In this document: one piece after another, positions 1 through 6,516 of the stretch
Layout of the letters: each line of letters starts with the position of its first letter
Numbering within the stretch: the stretch's first letter is position 1
Assembly (NCBI GenBank): GCA_034436045.1
Contig: DAOTVZ010000187.1
Span: 1-23,626, forward strand
Direction: 5' to 3'
Origin: H111-94 sp034436045
GTDB taxonomy: Bacteria > Chloroflexota > Ktedonobacteria > Ktedonobacterales > Ktedonobacteraceae
DNA: 23,626 nucleotides
Made by a program: the position numbers and the translations under genes
Notes under the pieces: generated by a model
Database searches by the model: none
What the model saw: only the letters and a program-made list of their open reading frames with translations
What the model was told of the DNA's origin: nothing

Positions 1-2
1 AG

Positions 3-47
3 GTAGACGGTCGCGTCATCATGCGCGATGGACAGTTTATCATCTAA
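3..47 (+). CDS. 3' end of an upstream gene, possibly an amidohydrolase
   Basis: An open frame enters from the left edge and stops at TAA 45-47, giving the tail VDGRVIMRDGQFII. A 'GRV-(V/I)-x-x-x-G' tail is common at the C-terminus of metal-dependent amidohydrolases of the cytosine deaminase/chlorohydrolase type, where the last strands of the composite beta-domain lie. Only 14 residues are visible, so the family is a guess. That a gene ends here is moderately supported by its position directly before the repeat cluster. Confidence 0.4.
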   Translation, partial: VDGRVIMRDGQFII

Positions 48-62
48 ATGCAGGAAAAATTT

Positions 63-190
63 GTAGGGGCGTGATGAATCACGCCCTGACCGTGAGAGCG
101 GCTCGACGGGCAAGCAGGGCATGATGAATCACGCCCTGACCGTGAGAGCGGCTCGACGGGCAAGCAGGGCGTGATGAATCACGCCCCTAC
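63..190. repeat. Tandem 50-bp repeat built around a short palindrome
   Basis: A 50-bp unit occurs twice (68-117 and 118-167) with one difference (G71 versus A121). It is followed by a third partial copy (168-187). The block starts and ends with halves of a palindrome, GTAGGGGCGTGAT and ATCACGCCCCTAC, separated by GA when joined. The inner 30 nt of each unit is not palindromic. This looks like a REP-like palindromic element that expanded by tandem duplication. No spacers or cas genes are present. Confidence 0.85.
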
Positions 191-456
191 GGGATGAAGG
201 TTATTATCGCGTCTGTACGGGAAAAGATGTTGGCGATCAAGATTGGTAAAGCTTATCATTATATCTTGTAAGAGGATGAATGGATAGCAAGGGTGTGACG
301 AATCACACCCTTACGGCGTATTCTATTGACAGGTAGTGATTCTTCGTGCTTAGATTTATACGGTTTCTCTCGCGCATTGACCCATCGTATAACACAGAGC
401 TAACCCGTAGGCGATAGTGTACCAGCTTGCGACTGGAAGTTAAGACGGAAGAGCCT
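191..456. other. Non-coding region upstream of the kinase
   Basis: Apart from the palindrome at 289-312, no gene is evident in these 266 bases. Two weak promoter candidates for the kinase are visible. One is TTGACA at 326-331 with a poor -10 (TTAGAT, 350-355, 18-nt spacer). The other is a TATAAC box at 388-393 without a good -35. A TTG-started extension of the kinase from 427 has no ribosome binding site. Confidence 0.4.
289..312. repeat. Diverged copy of the palindromic element
   Basis: Arms AAGGGTGTGA and TCACACCCTT are separated by CGAA. Compared with the 63-190 element, the stem has changed GCGTGA to GTGTGA on one side and TCACGC to TCACAC on the other, so pairing is kept. It is followed by TACGG, similar to the CTACGGG after the first cluster. 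It belongs to the same dispersed family. Confidence 0.75.
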
Positions 457-2175
457 ATGACCACGACCAGGGGACACCACCTGATCGGCACCACGCTTGG
501 CGCTTGTATACTCGAACGCTTGATAGGCTATGGCGGTTCCAGTGCCGTCTTCCTCGCCCAACAGCAGATGCCAGAGCGTAAGGTTGCGATCAAGGTCTTT
601 CTACCTCGTTCTGGTATGAGTTTGCAGATGCAGCGCGACTTCTATCGGCGTTTTTTGCATGAGGCCGAGGTCGCCAGTCAACTCGACCATCCCCATATTT
701 TACCGATTTATGGCTATGGAGAGCAGAATGGTCTGCCATATATCATCATGCCCTATATGGCAGGGGGCACGCTCTCCGAATACATTGCCCGACATGAGCC
801 GCTTTCGCTGGAAGAGGTATGCTGGTTTCTAGGGCAGATCTCCTCGGCGCTGGACTATGCTCACGAGCGTGGTTATATCCACTGTGATATCAAACCAGCT
901 AACATGTTGCTCGATGCTGACGAGCGTGTTATGCTCTCCGATTTCGGTATTGCCTATGTGCAGCAGACAGACGATACAACCCTTCAGCCCGGCAAAGACC
1001 AGGACATCCACCGCGAATCGCTGATGGGAACACCAGACTACATCTCACCGGAGCAGGCATTGGGTGAAACGTTGACTACTAGTTCCGATATTTACTCGCT
1101 CGGCGTGACGCTCTTCTATATGCTGGCAAAGCGGTTGCCCTTCAAAGCCGACACGACCCTTGCCCTGGCCTTGATGCATATTCACGAGGACCCCCCCTCG
1201 CTGGCCCTGTTACGCATGGATATTACGCCGGAGATCGACCGTACAGTCCGCAAGGCGCTGGCTAAACAGCCGGAAGAGCGGTATGCAACGGCGGGAGCTT
1301 TCTATGCCGCTTTCACCGAGGCCGTTACCTCTTCGCGTAATAAGGTGACAGGCGAACCACGTGTGCTGGCGCAAACGGGCCAGAGAGCGCTCACGTCGGA
1401 AGAGGATACTTCTGAGCCGCGATTGATCGCAGCGCAGCCGCGCGTGCATGTCAGACCAGACGCTCAGACCAGAACAAGGCGACTACTGCGCTGGCTGATC
1501 CCCGTTACGCTCCTGCTGTTACTTGTTGGGATAAGTACTGGTTTACTACTGAACCATATACCGACACATTCCAGTCGCCACAGCCAGCCTACCGCAGTTT
1601 CAAACCGGCTTACCACGCAGATACAGACCAACCAGCTCGCGGATAGGCAAAATTGGCCGACAAGCAGTACTTTTTTCTTCAAGCAGCAGTACTATTACAT
1701 CTTGAACACCTCGGCGCAGGATGTGGCGCTGGCGCTATATGCCAATCATGAATATAGCGACTTCCGGCTCAGTGTCACGCTGGCCGAAGTGCAGGGGCCA
1801 CATGACGGGGCCGACTACTACGGTGTGGTGTTTCGCTCGTCCAACAATCAATCCCACTACTACCTCTTTGAGATCATTACATCGAGCAACACCCCACAAT
1901 TCGCTTTCTGGCGCTACGATGGACAATGGAAGCTCATCACCTCTGGCTCGACGCCCGCGCTCCATCCGACGTCGGCCAGTAATACCATTACGATTGAGGC
2001 GCGCGGCAACACCTTCTCCTTCTTGATTAACGGTCAATCGCTGGGTCAGCCGGTGACAGATACCTCAAAGATGCCCCTCAGTTCAGGAGCAATCGGCCTG
2101 TATGTGGAGGATGAAGGCTCCGAGGTAGCCTTTTCCAACCTCTATATAGAGCCGATACAGGGCCAACGAAGCTGA
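457..2175 (+). CDS. Transmembrane Ser/Thr protein kinase with lectin-like outer domain
   Basis: This is a PknB-type receptor kinase of 572 residues that would transfer phosphate from ATP to Ser/Thr of target proteins at the inner membrane face. The kinase domain (about 15-290) shows the glycine loop GYGGSSAV (24-31), VAIK with Lys46, HCDIKPAN (142-149), DFG (162-164) and GTPDYISPEQ (191-200). The HRD arginine is replaced by Cys, making it a non-RD kinase. After a basic linker, one membrane helix lies at about 345-365. The outer domain (about 395-565) resembles the concanavalin-like fold of DUF1080/LamG proteins; this is a fold guess that suggests sugar or cell-wall sensing. I chose the ATG at 457 because GGAAGAG lies just upstream. 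The in-frame TTG at 427 has no such site. No phosphatase partner is adjacent. Confidence 0.92.
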   Translation: MTTTRGHHLIGTTLGACILERLIGYGGSSAVFLAQQQMPERKVAIKVFLPRSGMSLQMQRDFYRRFLHEAEVASQLDHPHILPIYGYGEQNGLPYIIMPYMAGGTLSEYIARHEPLSLEEVCWFLGQISSALDYAHERGYIHCDIKPANMLLDADERVMLSDFGIAYVQQTDDTTLQPGKDQDIHRESLMGTPDYISPEQALGETLTTSSDIYSLGVTLFYMLAKRLPFKADTTLALALMHIHEDPPSLALLRMDITPEIDRTVRKALAKQPEERYATAGAFYAAFTEAVTSSRNKVTGEPRVLAQTGQRALTSEEDTSEPRLIAAQPRVHVRPDAQTRTRRLLRWLIPVTLLLLLVGISTGLLLNHIPTHSSRHSQPTAVSNRLTTQIQTNQLADRQNWPTSSTFFFKQQYYYILNTSAQDVALALYANHEYSDFRLSVTLAEVQGPHDGADYYGVVFRSSNNQSHYYLFEIITSSNTPQFAFWRYDGQWKLITSGSTPALHPTSASNTITIEARGNTFSFLINGQSLGQPVTDTSKMPLSSGAIGLYVEDEGSEVAFSNLYIEPIQGQRS

Positions 2176-2199
2176 GCTGAGGCGTTGAGGCTAAAGCGA

Positions 2200-2228
2200 T
2201 TGACATTGCTCATGCAACCCTCTATACT
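2200..2228 (+). promoter_or_regulatory. Strong sigma-70-type promoter of the ferredoxin gene
   Basis: TTGACA (2200-2205), a 17-nt spacer and TATACT (2223-2228) match the consensus almost exactly. Transcription would start near 2235, leaving a leader of about 65 nt before the ferredoxin ATG. A GAGGAGG ribosome binding site lies at 2283-2289. Confidence 0.8.
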
Positions 2229-2301
2229 GAGACTGACCAAAACATAGCTTTGCCGCTATCCCTGACTGACATAGCGAGCCAAGAGGAGGATATTCAGAGT
2301 C

Positions 2302-2562
2302 ATGACTTATGTAATTACCCAGCCGTGCATTGGCGTGAAGGATGCTTCTTGTGTCGATGTCTGTCCCGTGGACTGCATCCACCCCTCATCCAACGAGCCG
2401 GGCTTTGAGGCGGCTGAACAACTCTATATTAATCCCGACGAGTGCATTGACTGCGGTGCCTGTGAACCGGCCTGTCCGGTCACTGCCATCTTTGAAGAGT
2501 CTGCCGTTCCCGCCGAGTGGAAGAATTTTATTAAGATCAACGCGGACTACTACAAAAGCTAA
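2302..2562 (+). CDS. fdxA: Seven-iron ferredoxin (3Fe-4S/4Fe-4S), FdxA-like
   Basis: A soluble 86-residue electron carrier. Cysteines follow the 7Fe pattern. C9, C17 and C58 are placed to bind a 3Fe-4S cluster, and C21, C48, C51 and C54 a 4Fe-4S cluster (CIDCGACEPACP). C25 is the extra cysteine also seen in actinobacterial FdxA. The opening MTYVI and the DECIDCGACEPACP block are strongly family-typical, and the length is normal apart from a slightly extended acidic C-terminus. It is a single-gene unit with its own near-consensus promoter. No redox partner is adjacent, so its electron acceptor is unknown; the molybdenum hydroxylase at 8330 is only a speculative client. The start has GAGGAGG 12 nt upstream, slightly far but clear. 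Confidence 0.93.
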   Translation: MTYVITQPCIGVKDASCVDVCPVDCIHPSSNEPGFEAAEQLYINPDECIDCGACEPACPVTAIFEESAVPAEWKNFIKINADYYKS

Positions 2563-2601
2563 GTCGGTTCCGTGTAGTTTTTTGCCCGGTAGTAAAGAAG
2601 G

Positions 2602-2637
2602 ACCCACCGTTCCATAGCAAGGAGGGCGGGTATCTTT
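2602..2637 (+). terminator. Possible terminator of the ferredoxin gene
   Basis: ACCCACC (2602-2608) can pair with GGCGGGT (2625-2631) with one mismatch, and a short T-run (TCTTTT) follows. An A-rich stretch precedes it. The hairpin is imperfect, so this is weak. A T6 run at 2577-2582 has no hairpin before it. Confidence 0.35.
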
Positions 2638-2710
2638 TCGCCGCTACTATTGTTCGTGTTTCGTCCAGGGGCAAGTTGGTATGGTAGTCAGGGTATGACA
2701 TCCCCCGCCT

Positions 2711-2783
2711 GATGCCTACAAGGGGCATCACTACATGTAGTGACATCCCTTGTGGATGTCACGGTATTGGGTATCCAGATACC
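2711..2783. repeat. Nested palindromes (quasi-palindrome of hairpins)
   Basis: The left hairpin is GATGCC (2711-2716) with GGCATC (2724-2729). The central perfect palindrome is TCACTACATGTAGTGA (2728-2743). The right hairpin is GTGACATCC (2740-2748) with GGATGTCAC (2754-2762). In addition, ACAAGGG (2718-2724) can pair with CCCTTGT (2747-2753) across the centre, which excludes the two side hairpins. A fourth hairpin, GGTATC-CA-GATACC, follows at 2770-2783. A second GACATCCC string starts at 2697. It is either a REP/BIME-like element or a switching RNA or DNA structure. Confidence 0.75.
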
Positions 2784-2831
2784 GGCTGGCCCCAGACAGC
2801 GCCTGTACCCTTTCCCAAATTCTTTGCGCTG

Positions 2832-2840
2832 TGATATAAT
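2832..2840 (+). promoter_or_regulatory. Extended -10 promoter of the zinc-ribbon gene
   Basis: TG-A-TATAAT gives a perfect -10 box (2835-2840) with the extended TG. No TTGACA-like box lies 16-18 nt upstream. The leader to the ATG at 2978 would be about 130 nt. Confidence 0.6.
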
Positions 2841-2977
2841 ACGTGTGCTACCTGATGTCGTACACACGTTTATTGCCATCCCTGATTGTCGCGATTTATG
2901 GCGCTAGTGTGTCTACCACCATGTCACCATGTAGTCTGGAACACCAAATTCACTTTACTTCATATGGAGCAACCTCT

Positions 2978-3718
2978 ATGCCAATGACAAGACGAAGGCG
3001 GGCCAATCCACCGGAGCAGCCTGAAAACAATAATCACGTGGCTGAACAGGGCGACCATGCTGTCGATGTGTTGAACGCGGAGCAACTCTCGCTGACATCA
3101 GCGGAATCTGCCGACAGCGAAGAGGTCGAGAACACGTCCGCTGAGGGAAACGATACCAACCTATCCGCAGCAGTCGTCCCCCCGGCGGCCCCTGCACCAG
3201 AAGCTGAGCCGATACCGGCGGAAACACACAATCCCGATGTTGCCTATCAGAATGTGCAGGTAGCAGCACCCATACCGGCTACCGGCAATGGAGAGCGCAC
3301 AGAACGGATAGAGATGGTGCCCTCTCAAGCTCCCGTCGAGAGCGGGCGTCGTACAGTGCGGGGCGAATATTTCCGCCGCCAGCCTCTGCCACCACCGTTG
3401 CCGGTTGCCTCTCCGGCTCCTCCAGTGCAGTTACAGCCACCAACACACGAGATCACCTTGCCACTGGGCAAAAAGCCAGGAGATACGCACGGCGACCCAC
3501 TCCATCTGGCCTACAATCCTGGCTATACCGGTGCTGATGAAGTACGCAGTGCATTACTGCACAAACTGGCCCAGGAGAGCAAAAACGGCGGGCGCGCACG
3601 CTGCTGGAACTGTGGCTCTATCGCCGTAGCGTATGACCGCTGGAATACTCGTAATCGTGCTTTTGGAGAGATCGGTATAGCTTTCTGTGAGATTTGCGGC
3701 GTGTGGAGTGTCTTGTAA
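2978..3718 (+). CDS. Low-complexity protein with C-terminal zinc ribbon (function unknown)
   Basis: I do not recognise this 246-residue protein. It begins with a basic patch (TRRRR). A long disordered region of about 160 residues follows, acidic first and then Pro/Ala/Val-rich (PLPPPLPVASPAPP). The C-terminal part is compact, with CWNC (C209, C212) and CEIC (C237, C240), a four-cysteine zinc ribbon, ending in GVWSVL. No signal peptide or membrane helix is seen. A zinc ribbon on a disordered tether suggests a nucleic-acid or protein adaptor, which is inference only. GGAG at 2966-2969 sits 8 nt before the ATG at 2978, which decides the start. The upstream open frame (from 2843) lacks a ribosome binding site. 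It has its own promoter, and the next gene also carries a zinc-binding motif. Confidence 0.8.
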   Translation: MPMTRRRRANPPEQPENNNHVAEQGDHAVDVLNAEQLSLTSAESADSEEVENTSAEGNDTNLSAAVVPPAAPAPEAEPIPAETHNPDVAYQNVQVAAPIPATGNGERTERIEMVPSQAPVESGRRTVRGEYFRRQPLPPPLPVASPAPPVQLQPPTHEITLPLGKKPGDTHGDPLHLAYNPGYTGADEVRSALLHKLAQESKNGGRARCWNCGSIAVAYDRWNTRNRAFGEIGIAFCEICGVWSVL

Positions 3719-3751
3719 GAAAGAGATGGCCAGAGGCGATTTGAGAGCTTG

Positions 3752-3760
3752 TGGTATGAT
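3752..3760 (+). promoter_or_regulatory. Extended -10 promoter of the small zinc-binding gene
   Basis: TG-G-TATGAT, with the -10 at 3755-3760, lies 33 nt after the previous stop and about 70 nt before the ATG at 3831. No -35 match is evident. Confidence 0.5.
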
Positions 3761-3830
3761 AGCTGTAACGACTGTAGCATAGCAAGGTTTCTTGCCTGTA
3801 TTATCGTTGCCCACAAAGGAGAACACTGGC

Positions 3831-4046
3831 ATGCCAGATGCTCAAAAACCCATTCCGCCTGTGCGCTGCCCTCGCTGTGGAGGGATCATGTATAAGCCCG
3901 CCGGTAGCAACCTCTACTGGCACGCCGACAGCAATCATCCGCCTTGCACAATCACGAACCTTGTCGATACCGTCGCCACGGCGCAAACTCTGAAGGATCA
4001 GGAAGACGAGTCGAGTACACAAGGGAAGGCGCGCAAAACTTCATAA
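3831..4046 (+). CDS. Small zinc-ribbon protein, function unknown
   Basis: A 71-residue protein with CPRCGG (C13, C16), then H31, H36 and C39 (WHADSNHPPC), forming a probable single zinc site. An acidic/basic tail (DQEDESSTQGKARKTS) looks disordered. No membrane segment is present. The fold resembles the small zinc-finger domains that read nucleic acid ends or serve as protein scaffolds, but I cannot name a family. AAAGGAGA ends 8 nt before the ATG at 3831. The ATG fits this site much better than the upstream in-frame start at 3792. It is single-gene, with its own extended -10 promoter, and shares the zinc-ribbon theme with the gene before it. Confidence 0.82.
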   Translation: MPDAQKPIPPVRCPRCGGIMYKPAGSNLYWHADSNHPPCTITNLVDTVATAQTLKDQEDESSTQGKARKTS

Positions 4047-4077
4047 GTAGCGCTGAAGAGCTAATCATGTCGGGCCA

Positions 4078-4102
4078 GGGTCGGGATTTTGCAACCCGAC
4101 CC
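4078..4102. repeat. 8-bp perfect hairpin between genes
   Basis: GGGTCGGG (4078-4085) pairs perfectly with CCCGACCC (4095-4102) over a 9-nt loop. No T-run follows, so it is either a REP-like palindrome or a weak transcript end. It lies 32 nt after the zinc-ribbon stop and about 97 nt before the next start. Confidence 0.6.
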
Positions 4103-4198
4103 GTAGGCCGAGCGTAGTAATGGGTGGCAAGGGAAAAAATCTCTAAAGAGCGCCGGTTAGCTGTTTTACCGGCCATTGCAGAGAGAGGGGGTTCAGAG

Positions 4199-4918
4199 AT
4201 GTATAACCCAAGAAACAGTACGTTTGGCTCGCGTTATCAGTATCAAACCATGCCCTATGCAGTAGGGCGAGAGCAGTCAAGCAGCCTGATCGGCAAGGTG
4301 ATGGGCTTGCTGGCTTTCTCCTTCGTGTTCGCGTTGATCGGTACGTTCGTAGGGTTTTTCGTTATTCATTCGCTTGCAACCTACTGGATCATCGCCATTG
4401 CCGGTCTGGTAGTGCTTTTTATACTTAACCTGGTCATTCAAAAGCCTGGCATTAACCTGTTTTTGCTCTACCTGTTTACCTTCCTGGAAGGTATGGCCTT
4501 ATCGCCACTGATTAGTGCCTACACCAGCGCGGGCTACTCAAATCTGCTGGGTGAGGCATTTTTGATTACCGCCGTGACCTCACTGGCACTGGCCCTCTAT
4601 GCCTGGACGACCAAACGTGACTTTACACGTCTGGCCGATTACCTGTTCTTCGGACTCATCCTGCTGGTGGTGGTCAGCCTGGTCGGGCTATTCTTCGGCG
4701 GAATCTTTAACACCGGCCTGGTTGGCCTGGTCATTTCCTTCATCGGCGTGGCCATCTTCTCCGGTTATGTGCTGGTTTACGTGCAGCGCGCGAAATATAT
4801 GGCCGATACGTTGCCCAATGCCATCGGGCTAACCGTCTCGATCTTTATCACCGTGCTGAACCTGTTCCTGTACATCCTGGAGATTCTTTCGATCCTGCAA
4901 GGTGGACGCCGTCGGTAA
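4199..4918 (+). CDS. Bax inhibitor-1 (TMBIM/YccA/YbhL) family membrane protein
   Basis: A 239-residue integral membrane protein of the Bax1-I family. Bacterial members include the pH-gated calcium leak channel YetJ of Bacillus. After a short cytoplasmic start (about 1-40) come seven hydrophobic helices spanning about 43-235, with the family-typical opening SSLIGKVMGLLAFSFVFALIG and a C-terminus NLFLYILEILSILQGGRRR. The aspartate usually found just before the last NLF/INLF motif appears to be replaced (ITVLNLF), so the pH/calcium sensing pair may be altered. I base this on memory of the family, not on an alignment. The ATG at 4199 has GAGAGGGGG 7 nt upstream. The in-frame GTG at 4124 would add 25 charged residues with no good site. 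No partner is adjacent. Confidence 0.9.
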   Translation: MYNPRNSTFGSRYQYQTMPYAVGREQSSSLIGKVMGLLAFSFVFALIGTFVGFFVIHSLATYWIIAIAGLVVLFILNLVIQKPGINLFLLYLFTFLEGMALSPLISAYTSAGYSNLLGEAFLITAVTSLALALYAWTTKRDFTRLADYLFFGLILLVVVSLVGLFFGGIFNTGLVGLVISFIGVAIFSGYVLVYVQRAKYMADTLPNAIGLTVSIFITVLNLFLYILEILSILQGGRRR

Positions 4919-4926
4919 ATGACAGG

Positions 4927-4962
4927 CGATGGCTTGCAATGGCAGGCCATCGTATTATTTGC
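4927..4962 (+). terminator. Likely terminator after the Bax1-I gene
   Basis: CGATGGC (4927-4933) and GCCATCG (4946-4952) form a 7-bp stem with a 12-nt loop. It is followed by TATTATTT. It lies 9 nt after the stop codon. Confidence 0.6.
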
Positions 4963-5125
4963 CTTTATCAACTGGTTAGCGTACCGATGATCAGTAATAA
5001 GCGCGCAAAGTCGAGGGGGAATACAACACATTACTGATTTTGTTACCTTAACCAGATAAGGCATCCACGGAAAACTACAGGCTCGTATAAGCCTCTGGTT
5101 TCTGCTAAGGATGACCTATCGGCAC

Positions 5126-5156
5126 AACGGCGGAGCATAATAAACAGAACGCCGTT
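5126..5156. promoter_or_regulatory. Inverted repeat in the thioredoxin leader
   Basis: AACGGCG (5126-5132) and CGCCGTT (5150-5156) flank an AT-rich 17-nt core containing CATAAT. It sits immediately upstream of the thioredoxin ribosome binding site. It is either an operator overlapping a -10 box or a leader hairpin. No convincing -35 is seen. Confidence 0.4.
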
Positions 5157-5189
5157 CTATTGTTCATAAGGAAAGTGAGTATACACACG

Positions 5190-5540
5190 ATGGAAGAGCA
5201 TGCGAACTTGTTCCATGTCGGTGACCAGGATTTTGAAGAAAAAGTACTGAAATCCGACAAACCTGTGATTGTCGATTTCTGGGCGGCCTGGTGTGGGCCT
5301 TGTCGCGCACTGGCTCCTGTCTATGAGCGTTTGAGCAGCGAATATCAGGGCAAGTTGAAGTTTGCCAAGATGGATATTGACCAGCATCAGTATTATGCTA
5401 GCCGTCTAGGCATCCAGGCTATTCCAACCCTGATGATTTTCAACAATGGTAAGGTAGTGGCCCAACTGGTTGGCCCTCGCCCGACAGCGTTGAAGAATGA
5501 GATTGATCGCGCGCTGCAATCGATTGGCATTAGAGCCTGA
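5190..5540 (+). CDS. Thioredoxin
   Basis: A 116-residue cytosolic thiol-disulfide oxidoreductase of standard thioredoxin length. The active site is FWAAWCGPC (W34-C35-G-P-C38), with the buried Asp at D29 and the cis-proline P79 (AIPT). The MDIDQHQYYASRLGIQ stretch fits beta-3/alpha-3 of the fold. It would reduce target disulfides with electrons from thioredoxin reductase; no reductase gene is in the window. The ATG at 5190 is preferred because AAGGAAAGTGAG lies 10-20 nt upstream. The in-frame TTG at 5160 lies before that site. It is a single-gene unit. trxA is a plausible name, but bacteria of this kind often carry several paralogues. Confidence 0.95.
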   Translation: MEEHANLFHVGDQDFEEKVLKSDKPVIVDFWAAWCGPCRALAPVYERLSSEYQGKLKFAKMDIDQHQYYASRLGIQAIPTLMIFNNGKVVAQLVGPRPTALKNEIDRALQSIGIRA

Positions 5541-5556
5541 GTACCGGAGCATCTCC

Positions 5557-5649
5557 ACGAATCTGGGGCAAAGAGACTTCGTTGGCTGCGTTTTCCGGTT
5601 GAAAGGCAGACCAAAAAAAGGAGAAATCATAATTTTTCCCCAGATTCGT
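5557..5649. repeat. 12-bp perfect inverted repeat after thioredoxin
   Basis: ACGAATCTGGGG (5557-5568) and CCCCAGATTCGT (5638-5649) are perfectly complementary over 12 bp around a 69-nt interior. The interior includes an A7 run, AAGGAGA and a T5 run. No ORF follows the AAGGAGA. It could be a small mobile remnant, a structured 3'/5' UTR or a long-loop terminator. Confidence 0.6.
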
Positions 5650-5681
5650 CACTTTACCCCCTCGACGACTACAGTGATTTG

Positions 5682-5690
5682 TGATATATT
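5682..5690 (+). promoter_or_regulatory. Extended -10 promoter of the GntR gene
   Basis: TG-A-TATATT (-10 at 5685-5690). A weak -35 (TCGACG, 5662-5667) is placed exactly 17 nt upstream. Transcription would start about 60 nt before the ATG at 5757. Confidence 0.5.
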
Positions 5691-5720
5691 CTTCACATAC
5701 TATACATCGACCGTCGTTTA

Positions 5721-5740
5721 GTACAGACTGTTGTCTGGAC
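5721..5740. promoter_or_regulatory. Candidate operator of the GntR regulator
   Basis: GTACAGAC-TGTT-GTCTGGAC is an inverted repeat with 7 of 8 positions paired, between the -10 box and the ribosome binding site AAGGGAAA (5743-5750). HutC-type GntR proteins often bind such GT..AC palindromes and repress their own gene. Autoregulation is inferred from position only. Confidence 0.45.
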
Positions 5741-5756
5741 ATAAGGGAAACAACAT

Positions 5757-6497
5757 ATGCCAACATTAGAGAGATCTAACCCATTACCGTTATATTATCA
5801 GCTCAAAGAAGTTCTCAAGCAGCAGATTCGAGCTGGACATCTGGCACCTCATACGGCAATTCCGTCAGAACCGGAACTTGTCGCTCAGTACCATGTCAGC
5901 CGCGCCACCGTGCGCCAGGCACTAACCGAACTGGTACATGAGGGGCTGCTCTATCGTCAGCATGGACGTGGTACCTTTGTGTGTGAGCCGCGCGTGCAGC
6001 AGAACATCAGTGAGTTAACCAGCTTTAGCGACGACCTGCGGCGGCGTGGCAAGCGTCCCGGTGGCCTGTTGCTGGTCAGCGAGTTGACGCGCGGCTCTCA
6101 GCAGGTGCGTGATCAGCTTCGGCTCATGGACGAGGAGCAGGTAGTACGTCTGGAACGTCTGCGCACTGCCGATGATGTGCCAGTTGCCTACGAGGTGGAT
6201 TACCTGCCCTATCCGCGTGCGGCGGGCGTCTATCAGCGTGCCAAAGAGGTTGCGGACGGCTCGTTATACGCCTTGATGCACACCGAGGGGCTGCATCCCT
6301 ATATTGCGGAGCAGTCTTTCAGGGGGGATAAGGCAACCGCACGTGAGGCGGAACTGTTGCGCATTGAGCCAGATGCGCCGGGCCTGCGTCTGTCAGCAAC
6401 TTCTTTTGATGAGACAGGTGCGCCAATTGAGTATACGGAGGCATTTTATCCAGGTTCCCGCTACGAGTTTCAGTTGACACTACGAGTTGGGAAATAA
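5757..6497 (+). CDS. GntR/HutC family transcriptional regulator
   Basis: A 246-residue DNA-binding regulator. The N-terminal winged helix-turn-helix (about 9-78) carries the GntR signature: PLYYQLKEVLKQQI, IPSEPELVAQYHVSRATVRQAL (helix-turn-helix), and GLLYRQHGRGTFV (wing). The C-terminal UTRA ligand domain (about 95-243) has the RLRTADDVPVAYEVDYLP strand and a final IEYTEAFYPGSRYEF motif. UTRA proteins sense small metabolites such as amino-sugar phosphates, histidine intermediates or fatty acids. The ligand here cannot be read. AAGGGAAA lies 7-14 nt before the ATG. The neighbours (thioredoxin, TPR protein) give no pathway clue, so its visible likely target is its own promoter. Confidence 0.93.
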   Translation: MPTLERSNPLPLYYQLKEVLKQQIRAGHLAPHTAIPSEPELVAQYHVSRATVRQALTELVHEGLLYRQHGRGTFVCEPRVQQNISELTSFSDDLRRRGKRPGGLLLVSELTRGSQQVRDQLRLMDEEQVVRLERLRTADDVPVAYEVDYLPYPRAAGVYQRAKEVADGSLYALMHTEGLHPYIAEQSFRGDKATAREAELLRIEPDAPGLRLSATSFDETGAPIEYTEAFYPGSRYEFQLTLRVGK

Positions 6498-6516
6498 GCA
6501 TCTGACGCATGTGTGT

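Larger units (their letters stand above)
2563..2977. other. 415-bp intergenic region with nested palindromes and a promoter
   Basis: Between the ferredoxin stop and the next supported start there is a weak terminator, a 50-nt palindrome of palindromes (2711-2760), a further hairpin (2770-2783) and an extended -10 promoter (2832-2840). The frame of the next gene stays open back to 2843, but that part overlaps the transcript start region, has no ribosome binding site at its start and is unlikely to be translated. Confidence 0.6.

Noticed and set aside
63..190. Possible CRISPR array
   Set aside because: The units abut without unique spacers, the whole 50-bp unit is repeated, and no cas gene is near.
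2843..2977. N-terminal extension of the zinc-ribbon protein
   Set aside because: It would start within 3 nt of the -10 box at 2835-2840, before any plausible transcript start, and the GGAG site at 2966 points to the ATG at 2978.
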